Shown: positions 22,008-33,890 of the stretch, piece after piece
Numbering within the stretch: the first letter of the stretch is position 1
Layout: each line of letters begins with the position of its first letter
Source: Dermatemys mawii
Lineage: Eukaryota > Chordata > Testudines > Dermatemydidae
NCBI GenBank assembly: GCA_007922305.1
Contig: ML677365.1
Location: 15,742,293 to 15,806,292, forward strand
DNA: 64,000 bases
Reading direction: 5' to 3'
Program-made: the position numbers and the translations under genes
The notes under the pieces: model-generated
Database searches by the model: none
The model's input: the letters and a program-made list of their open reading frames with translations, nothing else
What the model was told of the DNA's origin: nothing

Positions 22008-24326
22008 TGTATCTTGCTCTTTCTCTTATCTCCCATGTTTGTTTGGATGAATTTCTTTAAGTTAAACTGAAATGTAATAAATATGAGATAAAGCTAATTA
22101 TTAAGATCCTGATCTTCAAATTGGATCCATGCAGAAGAATTCTCTGTGCCTGTGTATGGGCCCATTGACTTCAAGAGGACTTTGTATGAGTGCTGCAGTC
22201 TATCTGCACAGATCCAGTTGCAGGGCTGGGGCATGCTTATTTTGGCATTGTACATCCAGAAAATACTGGGGCCAAGTAGTGTATTTTATTTAAGTATTGT
22301 CATCTTTCATTGACGGACAGATTCCACTTGATTTCAAAAGGCTTGGACTATCCCCTAGAAGAGTAGAAAAACTGAAAAATTACTAGTTTTTTTGAGAGAG
22401 CAAAATTATAAAATATACAGTCTTTGTAATCTGCACTTGTTAAACAGTGACTTCATGACACATTCTGATATCTTTACTCGTGTTGTGTATCACCTTCACT
22501 CCACAAGAATATCTGTAGAGAGACTATTTGTTTAATGAGATACAATTCAACATGAGTGAGAGTATGCAAAACCATCCTAAAATACCTGAATTTGTGAGAT
22601 GCAGAGTACTTTTGCCTTCCAGTAACTTCAGACATATTAAATGACTTCACTAGCAGTTGAAGTTGCTCGGCACCTTGCAGGAGGAATTCCACACTTCTAA
22701 GGTTTGTCTCCTACTGTGGAAGAATGCAAGGAATCATTTATAGTGGGCAGAAAAGCCTTGTGTTAAGTCTAAAAAATAGATCAAGAGTCTGGTAAACTTA
22801 AAGGAATGATCAGATAATAAATGAAAAATTAAAATGACGTAGAGTGTTTTATATTAAATGTGAAGTTGGATGTATGTTGGGAAAAACTTCTGTTGTGACT
22901 TATGCAAGCTTGGTTTGAAATTCAAGGCAGGATTACATTTTATTTATTTGTGGTGTAGCTTATAGTAGACTGGAGATTTTTTTCTCTTCAAATGTAAGAT
23001 AATAAACCATCCTATTGATGAGTAATGAGTTTCAGTAAGATGATTAATCCCATACAACATTTAGTACATGTTTTAATTTGTTTTGATGCTGAAACAGTAT
23101 TTGCTTTACAAACTATGAGAATAATAGGGAGGCTTAGCACAAGCAGTCCTGAATTAATCAAATTTAACATGTTATGGAACAGAGTAGTAATAAGTATAAA
23201 GGTACCAGATAATTTTCAAAAAGCAAATTTAAGGATGCGAAGGAAAATCCTGAGTAAATTCTTGTGGGTAGAAATGTTACAAAGTAAGGATTCTTTTCAA
23301 GAAAAAAATTGATATGCGGCCTTCCAAACCTTTTAAGACTCAGAAATCCATGCATGCAGATGGCTCGGCCTGCCAAAAGGACAGGTCAGCGTGGTGTGCA
23401 AAGCCAAAAAAACCCGAAGATCTGTGCTGGGAATTGCGGAGTTATTTGGGGAATGAGAGTTTATATAAATGAGTTCCTCATCTCATATATGCTGAAATTT
23501 CTAATCCATGCTTAAATCCTTTCTCTGCTGTTGGAGACATGCAGCCTGCAAGCAACAGTTACTGCAATCCTAGTTCTGAAGTAATCCCAGTAGCAAGCCG
23601 TTATGGCCTAAGCCTACCTTGCAGTTGGCAAAAGGGATTCTTAACTCTGTTGGTAGCTGCTTCTTCTTCAACAGTCTTTTTCAGGCTTCTGTATTCTTCC
23701 TGAACATCTGATCACTAGCTTTTAAAGGGGAAAGGCGGGGAATAGAATCTCTGGGACAATGTGATTCTTCTTCTTCTCCTTGGGTGACAGCTTTGTTTTG
23801 AGATTGCTAGCCAATAAGCAGCAGCTCTGACTCCATGGTCCCTTTCCCTGGCTAACTGGAGTGCAGTGTTATTCCTATGTCACTTTTTCTGTGACCCTCA
23901 CTTCAGTTCCTCCAGAAAAAGGGAAGCTTGGGTGACTGCTCCGTGCCAATAAGGAAATTACTTAGCTACTTCCAAAGAGGAGCTTCTTACTAGGAATAGG
24001 GTCAGCTGTGTTGTTTGGAAAGAATGCAGACCCTCTGCAACTCTCACTGTCTTGGAAAGAAATGTGGACTGGCAGGAGCCTTAAGAATGTAAATGATGTT
24101 CAGAGGTTTCTGCAGAATGCCATAATTAATGTACAACAGACTTCTATTAAAAAAGTGAGAAATAAAAGTCTAATGGGGCTTTATGAGGGGCTGTTCAAGG
24201 GTTTTATTGGAAAGAAATTATACATGAAAAAGAGAATAGGCACAACTGGAATATTCAGAGTTGGCGTCAAATTGTGCCCAGCCCCTGTGTGCATTTACAT
24301 GGGAGGGAAAGGCCACAAGGAACCCT
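22008..24326 (+). other. STK3 intron, mostly unassigned
   Basis: A diverged relic at about 22100-22230 (CCATTGACTTCAAGAGGACT) resembles old amniote SINE/LINE debris. A frame of 153 codons at 24008-24469 shows no family I recognise and runs into the element border at 24379, so I do not call it a gene. Confidence 0.4.
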
Positions 24327-24848
24327 CTTCTCTGAGTGATGGTCCCTATTTTATTCCACTTTGGGTTATGCATATGCACAGGGCTGGCCTTACCATGAGG
24401 TGGACTGAGGTTGCCGCCTCAGGTGCCAGAATGGTGAGTGCAACTAGGACCCAGAGTGTAGAAAATTGACTGGGGCTGGTGCATATGTATTCTCTCTGCT
24501 CTAGATGCACTGAGATGGTGGAGTGCTGTGCTAGAGGAAGGAGGGTACAAGAGACATAACAGGCAGGCAGGAGAAGAGGTGAGAGGGAGTAACAGAAAAC
24601 AGCAGGAGCTTCAGGGATAGTGAGGAGGAGCCTATTATGTACCTCTGTAGCACTCCCAGAAGCCTGCAATGATTAACACCAGCTTCTTGCTGTTTCCTGC
24701 TGCTTCCTTGAACCCCCTTGAAGAACACAGGCCGTCAACTGAAGTAGAAGTGGATGTCTTCCCTCACTCAGGCCCAGCTACCAGCCTGCTTATTTGTCCC
24801 CTTCAACTGAGTGTTGAGAGCCACTATAGCTGGCACAGAACAGCAGTC

Positions 24849-27592
24849 ATGAGTGAAAAAAGAAAACCCGACCTTAGAGGCAACATTCAGAAAAAGAAAG
24901 AAAGCAAAGGAAGCTTTTCTATCTAGGCAGAAAGGAGCTCTCCTGAGATACATAGACACAAATGTTCATGGTGAGCCTTCCAGCCCCAGTGAGGACGTGA
25001 GTGGTGAGGAGATTCCTGATCTTCCAGTTAGTCAGAGTGCGGGTGACCTGGCAGCTACTGCAGCATCCATATCTCCTTCTCAAATGGATGTAACCTTGCA
25101 CATTCCTGAAGAAAAGTGTAGATCAGAGAAGAGTGTGGTGGAGGCGCAAGAAACAGCTGCTGCTGAGTTTAGTTCCTTAAGTCTAGATGATCCAAGACTG
25201 TGGACGCACTTGAGCAGTGTCCTGAGGGACTTCCTTGTACTGCATGGGTCACAGCAAGTGAAAAACTTCATGTTCCCCAAAGACAATGAAAATAGAAGTT
25301 TCCATCCAACACATTACTGGAGTGAAATCCCCACTGGTGACAAAGTAGAGAGGCCATGGCTTATGTACTCAAAACCCCAGAATGCTGCATACTGTTTTTG
25401 TTGCAAACTCTTCCAGTCTAATGCTCCAGACACACTGGTTCTACAAGAACAAAGGATGGGAAAAATCTGGCTAGAAATCTGGCATGTCATGAGAAGGCAG
25501 CAAATCATCAGAGAGCATTCCATAGGTGGAAACAGCTTGAGATGAGAATGAAAGGCCACCACAGATGATCAACATCCAAGAGAAAATTGCATCAGAGTCT
25601 CTGTATTGGCAAAATGTTCTGAAAAGGCTCATTGCCATTGTGAGAATGCTTGCTACCCAAAACCTAGCACTGCCTGGCACTTCAGATCAGTTATATGTGC
25701 TAAACAATGGAAACTTCCTTAAAATTGTGGAGCTGATGACTGAGTTTGATGCTGTACTGCAGGAACATCTAAGAAAGGTCACCACCCAAGAAATGTACAT
25801 ACACCACTACTTTGGAAAAACAATTCAAAATGAGATCATATAGTTACTGGCAACAAAATTCAAACAGAAGATTGTGGCAGATCTGAAGTCTGCAAGATTT
25901 TACTCTGTTATTTTGAACTGCACACCTGACATCAGCCATACAGAACAAATGACTTTAATGGTGTGTTTTGTAACAACAACAGAATGTAGTGACAATGTCC
26001 CTGCAATGGTGATTGTCAGAGAGCATTTTTTAGAATTTATTGACATTAATGATACTACAGGAGGTGGAATGACAAATGTGCTTCTTAAAAGCTGGAAGAT
26101 ACGGGAATTGTGATAGCTGACATGAGAGGTCAGGGCTGCGATAATGTTGCCAACATGAGAGGAAAGAACAGAGGAGTGCAGACACGGATCCGAGAGTTAA
26201 ACCCTCGAGCTTTTTTTGTCCCATGCAGTTCCCATTCATTGAACTTGGTGGTCAGTGATGCAGCATCAGCTTCTAGTGAGGCTGCAGAATAGTTTAATTC
26301 AAAGCATCTATGTATTTTTCTGTGCCTCAACTCATCGATGGCAAATTTTGAAGCAACAACTGGAACATCCTCTCTGACACTGAAACCACTGAGTGCCACA
26401 TGATGGGAAAGTTGAGTGGAGTGATAAAGCCTATCAAACATCAAATTGGGAAGATAGATGATGCCATAGTTGCCATTATGGAGGATAATGCTATAAGAGG
26501 AACTGTTCATGGGAGAACAGTGGCAGAGGGAAATGGAATCACCAGAAACATACGTAATTTCAAATTTCTGTGTGGCTTAGTGTTGTGGCATGACATATTG
26601 TTTGAAATAAATGTTGTAAGCAAGAGACCCCAAGGTGTTGACCTTGATATATCTGGAGCAATGGAACAACTGGACAAAGCAAAGTCAGACCTACAGTCTT
26701 ACCAGTCAGATGAGGGATTTCAAAACATTCTGAAGAGTGCACAGAAGTTGGCAGAGAAACTTCACACTGAAGCTATTTACCCACCCATTCAAGAATACAA
26801 GAGTTACTGAAGAGGAAGACATTTTGATTACAAGGCATGGGATAATCCCATAAGAGGCCCAAACAACAATTCAAAGCTGAGTTCTTTAATCAGGTGCTAG
26901 ATTGTGCAATGCAGTCACGTTTCATGCAGCTCAAGTAACACATTTGGATTGTAAAGAATCAGAGGGGTAGCCGTGTTAGTCTGGAATTGCAGAAGTGACA
27001 AAGAGTCCTGTGGCACCTTAAAGACTAACTAAAGTATTAGAGCATAAGCTTTCATGGGCTAATACCCACTTCATCGGATGCAAGTGGGTATTAGCCCACG
27101 AAAGCTTATGCTCTAATACTTTAGTTAGTCTTTAAGGTGCCACAGGACTCTGTCACATTTGGATTGTTGTATGATATTCCAAAACTCCTCTCTATACCTG
27201 AAGAAGACCTGCAGGGCACTAGAGATAGTATTGACCCATGATAACATGTGTGTGATTTAGGTGATGAACTGAAAGCCCTTTCAAGATACATTTCAGCAGG
27301 ATCAACTCCAAAGGCCGTTCTGGAATATATGTGCACAAATAAGGTGACCACCCTCTTTCCACATGCTTTTGTTGCTCTGTGCATATTTCTAACACTTCCT
27401 GTAACAGTTGCCTGTGGAGGGCACAGCTTCTCCAAGCTGAAGTTAATAAAACACATCTACGCTCCACAATAACACAAGAGTCTGGTTGGCCTTGCAACCA
27501 TCTCAATAGAGCATGAGCTGGCCCAGACTGTGGACCTTCAGGAAGCAGTTCAAATCTTTGCAACCAAGAAGGCACAGAAAGCATCACTTTGA
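24849..27592 (+). pseudogene. Decayed hAT transposase (ZMYM1 / TTF-type zinc finger family)
   Basis: A probable start codon lies at 24849 and the terminal stop at 27590-27592. Homologous pieces are spread over all three forward frames: about 24865-25440, 25565-26090, 26110-26290, 26400-26810 and 27250-27592. In order they show a TTF-type finger region (PWLMYSKPQNAAYCFCCKLF), the first catalytic-region motif (VILNCTPDISHTEQ, where the first Asp expected in such motifs is Asn), the CSSHSLNLV motif and the C-terminal dimerisation region (SFSKLKLIKH). In-frame stops occur at 25841 and 26290, with frameshifts near the start, near 25440, 25550 and 26090. It cannot encode an active enzyme. Its normal role is cut-and-paste transposition. 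A host gene is excluded by the decay and by the terminal repeats around it. Confidence 0.88.
26939..27167 (+). repeat. Fold-back SINE-like repeat, copy 2 (inside the hAT transposase)
   Basis: The flanking direct repeat CACATTTGGATTGT is 14 bp and perfect (26939-26952 and 27154-27167). The head GGGTAGCCGTGTTAGTCTGG at 26965-26984 is followed by two arms, 26998-27071 and 27082-27153, which pair almost perfectly around the 10-base loop 27072-27081. Only one internal mismatch and a 2-base length difference were seen. The tail is the reverse complement of the inner head. Confidence 0.88.
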
Positions 27593-28120
27593 TTATTCAA
27601 ACAGATAAAAATGCCAGGGTTTAGTATGCAGATGAGAAAAGTTACATTTGCTGTTCAGACGTTTGAAAGTTAAGTGTTACTTAAAATTTTTGAACAAGGC
27701 ATTTTAAGTTGTTCTTCTTGAATGGGGTAGGTAGCAGAGCAGTACCATGAGAGGAACAGAACAGGAAGAAGGCAGAATTGAGACCTTTCAATGTTTTGGC
27801 CCAAGTGAGGAGGCATGGGGACATCATTTGAGCCCCCTATCTCACGTTCCAAAATGTTGTGGGCCAGCCCTGCATGTGCACGATGTGCCTGAAGTCAGAG
27901 AATTTGAATGTAATGTCCATTGGTCCATGTATGAGCCCTGGCTTGCCTTGTGCTTCTGACCAAGGTGACAAAAAGCCGGGTGGGTCAATCACCTCTTCAG
28001 TTCCTTTTTGTGTCACGTGGTTCAGGTCAGAACCTTTAGGGTCCTCAGCTATGATGTCATTCTGAAAAACAATATTAATTCAGTCAGAAGTAGTTCATAG
28101 ATTTAATAATTCTTAATAAG

Positions 28121-29875
28121 TTGTATAGATTTAGTTGTTTTAATAGTTTTAGAGTTAGCTTAGGCTACAGAGGATTCCCCCCCCACAACCCAACATCCAT
28201 CCAGGTGATGGACTATGCCCAGAACTCCAGGCTTCAAACTCTGTGTCTCCTGCCCATGATCCTTCTTGGTCAGCAACAACTATCAACACAGCCTCTATTC
28301 CCTGGGAGAAGCTCACATTGCAGCTCAGTGCAGTACCCAAGAAGGGTAGGCACTTTGCTTCTGTAAGTATCTCATGGAGATGGCCATGAGACCCCACATT
28401 AACACAAGCTGGAGAACCCTACCAGTACATCAGCCTGAATCAACAAGGAATGAGCCTCCTGCTGCAAAATCTGATTCTGGTGCTAGAGAATCCACAGACA
28501 CCACAGCGGGGCCTAGTCGGGAAGCACTCTCATAAGCATGGGATTAAATCTTCCTTTATGTCCACTTCACTTCAAAGATGTGTCTGCAAGCAAATCCACC
28601 AGCTCAGTCCATGAGGACTTAGTATGTCCTAAATTCCATAGGGTTGACAAGAAAGCACAGAAACATGGGTCTCCGCTGGCTCCAGACAGTGCTATGTTGG
28701 TACCACCATCCCCAGCTCCTCATAAGACCTAGGTCCCTCTAGTACCAGTGAAGACCGACCACTGCCAGATACCATCATCATTGCTGTCCTGAACAAAAAA
28801 AGTCTCCCTTACACTTGGGAGTCTAGATCCATAACCACTCCACAGGACTTTTTTGCTCTCCTGAATCCAGAATCCCCTGCTTCATTGGGACGTTCTGTTT
28901 CCAGGGAGCTCACATTTTCTCTGAGAATCCTACATGTGGGATGGAGCTTATGGCACCAGCGGTACCGCTACTGGAAACTGAATCAATCTTTTCCTCCTCA
29001 GGAGATTCAGAACTATTAGAGGAACCTCTCCTTCTCTACAGTCCTTATTCATTTCCCAGGAAATCCACACAGCCCTGGAATCAACTGCCACTTTGCCTGA
29101 CTCAGAGACACTTGTACCCCATTCCTTGGGGAACCCCATGATCACCTACTGGCCATTTTGGGGATCTTGGGACTAGCATCCCCTTCAAAAGCTATTTGAT
29201 ACATCAGGGAGCTGCCACCTGCCTCTTCTTTGAAGGGACCATCAAATTTACCCCAGATCCGATAGAAGAGCAGTAGTACTACACTCCAGTTCAGTTCTAC
29301 ATCGTCATCACCCGATGAAGAGGTGATCTCAGTATCTCCTCTCCCCCCGATGACTTCAGCAATTCCCGGACCTTCTCTGCAGAGTTGTTGGGGAACTTCA
29401 GATGCCACTAGAGGAGATTCAGGACTCTTAACACAAGTGCTTGGACATCTTCCATATCTCTGGACTTATCAGAATAGCCCTCGTGGTCAATGAGGTTGTG
29501 TCAGGGTTTGACTCACCACTGTGGCCCTTCCTGCTGGCTGTCCTGGGAGTTAGCTTAGTTCACCAGTGTACCCTCACTTGGTGACATCCCGCCACCAGCA
29601 CGTCTGCTTCAGGACGCGCATTGTCCCAAATAACACAGCATCCTGTTCAAAGCTCCCTCACAGAGGCCATATTGGAATTGACTAGGACAGCGTGGCACAC
29701 CCCTGCCACCTGTACTCCTAGCCCCAAAGGAGTGGAGAGGTGTTATGTGCTGGCTAAGGATTCAGAATTCCTGTTCTCTCTCCCAGTTCCCAACTTGTTG
29801 GTGGTTCCAGCCACTTTAGAAAGGTCCAGGCAACAATATCTCAAATCTACTCCCACACACAAGGAGTGTGAACAC
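28121..29875 (+). pseudogene. DIRS gag remnant (copy B)
   Basis: Patches of gag-like coding appear in several frames: MDYAQNSRLQTLCLLP (28205-28250), a Ser/Pro-rich acidic part with SSSPDEEVISVS (about 29302-29340) and the stretch VLAKDSEFLFSLPVPNLLVV (about 29750-29810). The last two follow the pattern of DIRS gag proteins in reptiles as I recall them. Frame changes and stops are frequent. The piece at about 29490-29620 breaks the similarity and may be a small separate insertion. Non-functional. Confidence 0.5.
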
Positions 29876-31080
29876 TATGTTTTTCCATATCATTTATGAA
29901 TATGTTGAACAGTAATGGTCCTAGTACAGACCTCTATTTATACTATTTACATCTCTCTATTCTGAAAACTGACCATTTATTCCTACCTTTTGTTTCCTAT
30001 CTTTTAACCAGTTACCAGTCCAGGAGAGGACCTTTCCTCTTGTTCTGGGACTGCTTACTTTGCTTAAGAGCCTTTGGTGAGGAATCTTGTCAAAGGCTTT
30101 TTGAAAGTCTAAGTACTTTATATCCACTCGATCACCTGGTCCACATGATTGTTGATGCTGTCAAAGAATTTGAATAGATAGGCTAGGAATGATTTCCCTT
30201 TACAAAAACCATGTTGACACTTCCCCAACAAATCATGTTCATCTATATGTCTGATAATTCTGTTCCTTACTATAGTTTCAACCAATTTGTTCGGTACTGA
30301 AGTTAGGCTTCCCAGCTTGTAATTGCCAGGATCACCTCTGGAACCTTTTCTAAAAATTGGTGTCGTATTAGCTATCCTCAATCATCTGGTATAGAGGCTG
30401 ATTTAAGCGACAGGTTACATACCACAGTTATCAGTTCTATAATTTCATTTTTGGGTTCATTCAGAACTCTTGGGTGAATACCATCTGGTCCCAGTGACTA
30501 GTACTGTTTAATTTATCAATTTGTTCCAAAACTTTCTCTTATGACACCTGAATCTGGGATAGTTCCTCAGATTTGTCACGTAAAAAGAATGACTTAGGTG
30601 TGGGAATCTCACTCACATTCCCTGCAGTGAAGACTGATGCAAATAATTCATTTTGTTTCTTTGCAATGGCATTTTCTTGAGTGCTCCTTTTGCATCTCTA
30701 TTGTCCAGTGGCCCCACTTGTTGTTTAGCAGGATTCCTGCTTTTAACGTACTCGAAAAAAATTACTATTAATTTTTGAGTCTTTGGCTAGTTGCTCTTCA
30801 AATTATTTTTTGGCCTGCCTAATTATACTTTTACAGTAGACTTGCCAGAGTTTATGCTCCTTTCTATTTTCCTCAGTAGGAATTAACTTCCTATCTTTAA
30901 AGGATGCCTTTTTGCCTCTGACCACTTCTTTTGCTTTGTTGTTTAGGCATGGTGGCACATTTTTTGTCCTCTTACTATTGTTTTAATTTGGGGTATACAT
31001 TTAACTCTATTATGGTGTTTTTAAAAAGTTTCCATGCAGCTGCAATCAATGCACCCAGTACTTCCTTTGGAGCTACCAAA
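29876..31080 (-). mobile_element. CR1 LINE fragment, antisense, in DIRS copy B
   Basis: The minus strand encodes a CR1-type reverse transcriptase segment. The clearest part is at 30118-30381, with NYKLGSLTSVPNKLVETIVR and HGFCKGKSFLAYLFKFFDSI, both standard RT fingers/palm motifs of the CR1 clade. Upstream on the minus strand (30400-31080) the similarity continues with stops. The copy lacks a recognisable 3' end. It separates DIRS gag from DIRS reverse transcriptase. Confidence 0.8.
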
Positions 31081-31449
31081 CCACCAGTGTGATAGAAAGG
31101 TAGTCCTGGCTCCATGCCTCAGGGTTCCCCAGGGAGGACCAGAATACTATTGCAGACCTCCTTTTTGATGAATCTCACCTCTTCAGTCAGGAAATAGATG
31201 AGTCCCTACACACCCCTAGGGACTCTGGGGTTACCCTTTGATTGCTGAGTATATACACATGCACCTGCTCCTAAGAGGAAGTTCCATCACCAATCCACAT
31301 CATCGAGATATAGGATATGACACTTCCACCAAAAGAGATGCAACGAGAAAGCAGAGGTCTCAAAAGTCCCACTTCTGTCTATTCTCTGCACTGACCTCAT
31401 CCCAATCTGAGCCCCTGACCCAATGGTATATTTGACACAAGCTTGAGTG

Positions 31450-32370
31450 CCATGAATCACTAAGCCGAACACCTCCTGACCCAATACTCCATTCAGGGGT
31501 TGTTTTTTGACAGCTGCAGTGTGATAACAGCAGACAATTGGGAGCTGAATATCATCTACTCTCACTATACAATCGCAACACTATCACCTCCCCAAAAAGC
31601 CTTCCCCATCTCCCTGCAGGGACCACTCTCACAACAGTATACTCACTCAAGAGGTGAACTCTTTACTACAGTGAGGAGCAATAGAACATTATCAGGGGAC
31701 AAACGTTTATTCAATTTACTTCTTCATTCCCACTAAGAAGGGCTGGTGGACACTAATCCTTGACCTCCATCACCTCTTCCGCATTATTTGCAAGCTCAAA
31801 TTTTGCATGGTCATGCTGGAAGCGATAATTCCATCTTTAGAAAAGGGCATGTAGTTCACAGCTCTCAATATGAAGGATGCTTACTTTCACATTGACATTC
31901 ATCCCACCATAGACAAATTCACAGGTTTGTGATGGCCTTTGACCATTTCCAATAGAGTATTTTCAGTGATAGCAGCTCACATCAGGCATCATGAACACCT
32001 CATTTTCCTGCACCTTCAGGACTGGCTCCTTCATGCCAAATCTCACCAAGAAGCCTATATATCAACCTCTGATGTTCTGCCTCCTTTCCTTATTATGAGT
32101 CAGCATAAACAAAAAAGTATGTTCTTACCCCTGCGCAATCTTTGGACTTCATCAGGGTAATCTTGAACTCTATCACTACACTGGTGAACTTTCCCACAGA
32201 CAGGTTCCAATCCATGAACAATATCATAGCTTGCATCTCAAGCAATCCTCAGTGTGACAAAGCTCCAAGTCTGTACTTGTGGGTCCTGCGCTTCCTGGCA
32301 GATTTAGGGGCCTCAGAAACTCATCTAGGCCCCAGAGTGACCTCATTGGCAAGAGTCACCACCTAGTGAG
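31450..32370 (+). pseudogene. DIRS reverse transcriptase remnant (copy B)
   Basis: Successive patches match the order of a DIRS reverse transcriptase: SVITADNWELNIIYSHY (31517-31570), EAIIPSLEKG then ALNMKDAYFHIDIHP (about 31818-31910) and HLIFLHLQDWLLHAKSHQEA (31995-32055). The second patch parallels the RT of copy C at 61017. The catalytic Asp-Asp pair appears altered (LQDW where I would expect LDDW). Several frameshifts and stops; inactive. Confidence 0.6.
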
Positions 32371-32384
32371 TTACCTTCATCACA

Positions 32385-32990
32385 GGCCAGTATGGAAGAT
32401 GGAAAAGCGGGGAGCCCGGGCCCACCCTCTACTCCGGACTCCAGCCCAGGGACCCTAATAGTATCAGCTAAGACGGCTGACCTTTTATCCACAAAACACA
32501 ATACAATTCCCTGGGCTACTTCCCCACAGCAGTCCCCGCTTCTTCAAACTCCACTTCACCCTTACCTCAGGGCCTCCTTCCTTCTGTATGATATGTTGTT
32601 TACCACTCAGTCTCACCAACAGCATAACTTCCTTCCACAGCTCCTGACACCCACAGCCCACCTGACTAACTGGGAGGTTTTTATCTGGTTTCAGCCAGTC
32701 CCTGATTGGCTTCAAGTGTCCCAATTAGGCTAGCTGTTTCTACTCCTTTCTAGAAGATTCTTAATTGGCCCCAGGTGTCTTGATTGGTCTGGAGTAGCCT
32801 TTGTTTGGCTATCCAGGGAACAAGGACCTGTACATCCTGAGGCTGATATACCTGCCTTCCAGCACTCTCCTATATCCTTCTGGTCTGACTCCGTCACATC
32901 AGGTAATGGTCAAGACGTGTCTGTTGCTACTTGGCCACATGACTCTGCCTTTGCTACCTTCAGGCGTGGCTACAGTTGGTTTATTACCCA
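32385..32990 (+). mobile_element. LTR-like repeat, copy 2, in DIRS copy B
   Basis: Shares GGCCCACCCTCTACTCCGG and CAGCCCAGGGACCCTAATAG with the segments at 49990 and (more weakly) 10085. It has LTR-like C-rich sequence and repeats of the type CCTGATTGGCTTCAAGTGTC / TTAATTGGCCCCAGGTGTCT. It lies between the RT and RNase H parts of DIRS copy B. Borders are approximate. Confidence 0.4.
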
Positions 32991-33219
32991 AGTCATAATT
33001 CCATGAACCTCATACTGATGGTTCCTTCCAAGGTACTGTCTTCCCTGCTGTGGTGGACAAATAGTCCTCATGTATGCCTGGGGGGTGGCCCTTTCCCCCT
33101 CCTCATCAGACAAGACCATCATTATGGACATGCTCTTACTAGATTGGGGCACCATAAGGAATGTGGACATTACAAGAGTCCAGAATGCACATCAGTATCC
33201 TTAAATTACAGGCAGTAAG

Positions 33220-33560
33220 GAAAGTGAGTCCTTTCTTCCATTCATCTGCTCTCAACACATCCTGAGTGATAATGTCAGACAACACTACGATGGCTTTCTA
33301 CATCAATAAGCAATGGGGAGCAAGATCGGCCTTCTTTTGTGCAGAAGCAGTCCATCTCTGGAACTGATGTATCAGAAATCAGATCACCCTATCAGTAGCC
33401 TACCTTTGGGGGACACACAATGTTCTTGCAGACACTTTGCAATTGACCCCAAATGGGAATTTCATGATACACTGCTACATGACCTTTTCAGAGGAACCCC
33501 AATCAGAGATCTGTTCACTTCCCTGGCTAACAAGAAGTGTGCTAGGTATAGTTCCAGAGG
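33220..33560 (+). pseudogene. DIRS RNase H region remnant (copy B)
   Basis: The reading MSDNTTMAFYINKQWGARSA at about 33270-33330 matches the RNase H region of DIRS polyproteins (Ser-Asp-Asn motif then FYINKQGG). It is followed by CAEAVHLWN and AYLWGTHNVLADTL-like coding to about 33445. Stops interrupt it. A further patch at about 33500-33560 (FTSLANKKCARY) continues the polyprotein. Confidence 0.55.
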
Positions 33561-33890
33561 TGTTCTAGGTTACCGCCTTCCCTCCACTGAAGCTTCTGCC
33601 ATGAGTGTTACACAAAATCCAGTAGGACAGGGCGACAATCACCCTGATCTCTTCCCTTTCTGGCCCAGACAGTTCTGGTCCCCCATCTGCCTGTGCATGT
33701 TGTCTCGTCCACCAATTACTGTCTCAATATTTCCCAGTCTACTGACCTAATGCAATGGCAGGCTCAAACACCCCAATCTATGACTGCTGCACCTTACGGT
33801 ATTTTGTTTGGATGGGCGTCATCCCAAGAAAGTGCATGCTCCTCAGCCATGAGAGACATCCTCTCCAACAGCAGAGAGGACTCAATTAGA

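Larger units (their letters stand above)
24371..27880 (+). mobile_element. hAT element with ZMYM1-like transposase, nearly full length
   Basis: The element spans 24379-27872. It starts CAGGGCTGGCCTTACC and ends GGGCCAGCCCTG, and is flanked by 8-base direct repeats CATATGCA (24371-24378) and CATGTGCA (27873-27880), with one mismatch. These are hallmarks of hAT transposition. It carries a degraded transposase and was later hit by a fold-back repeat (26939-27167). It landed inside the leader of DIRS copy B. Confidence 0.9.
24327..33890 (+). mobile_element. DIRS-type retrotransposon copy B, multiply interrupted
   Basis: DIRS pieces occur in the expected order on the + strand. They are the terminal region (24327-24378, continuing at 27873-28060), gag (about 28120-29870), reverse transcriptase (about 31450-32370) and RNase H and beyond (about 33000-33890). 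The breaks are a complete hAT element (24379-27872), an antisense CR1 (about 29876-31080) and an LTR-like segment (about 32385-32990). The left junction is convincing because GTCCCTATTTTATTCCACTT before the hAT and CATGTGCACGATGTGCCTGA after it together match the leader of the copy at 59690. No recombinase part was recognised; it may be lost or covered by the repeat at 33891. Confidence 0.7.

Noticed and set aside
24008..24469. 153-codon open frame
   Set aside because: No recognisable motif, and it crosses the border of the hAT element and the DIRS leader, so it is not a single coding unit.
26961..26998. tRNA-derived promoter in the head of the fold-back repeat
   Set aside because: A loose box A-like string is present but no convincing box B, so a tRNA origin is not supported.
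24849..27592. A host gene of the ZMYM1 type
   Set aside because: The coding pieces lie in three frames with stops and are enclosed by hAT termini and an 8-bp target duplication.
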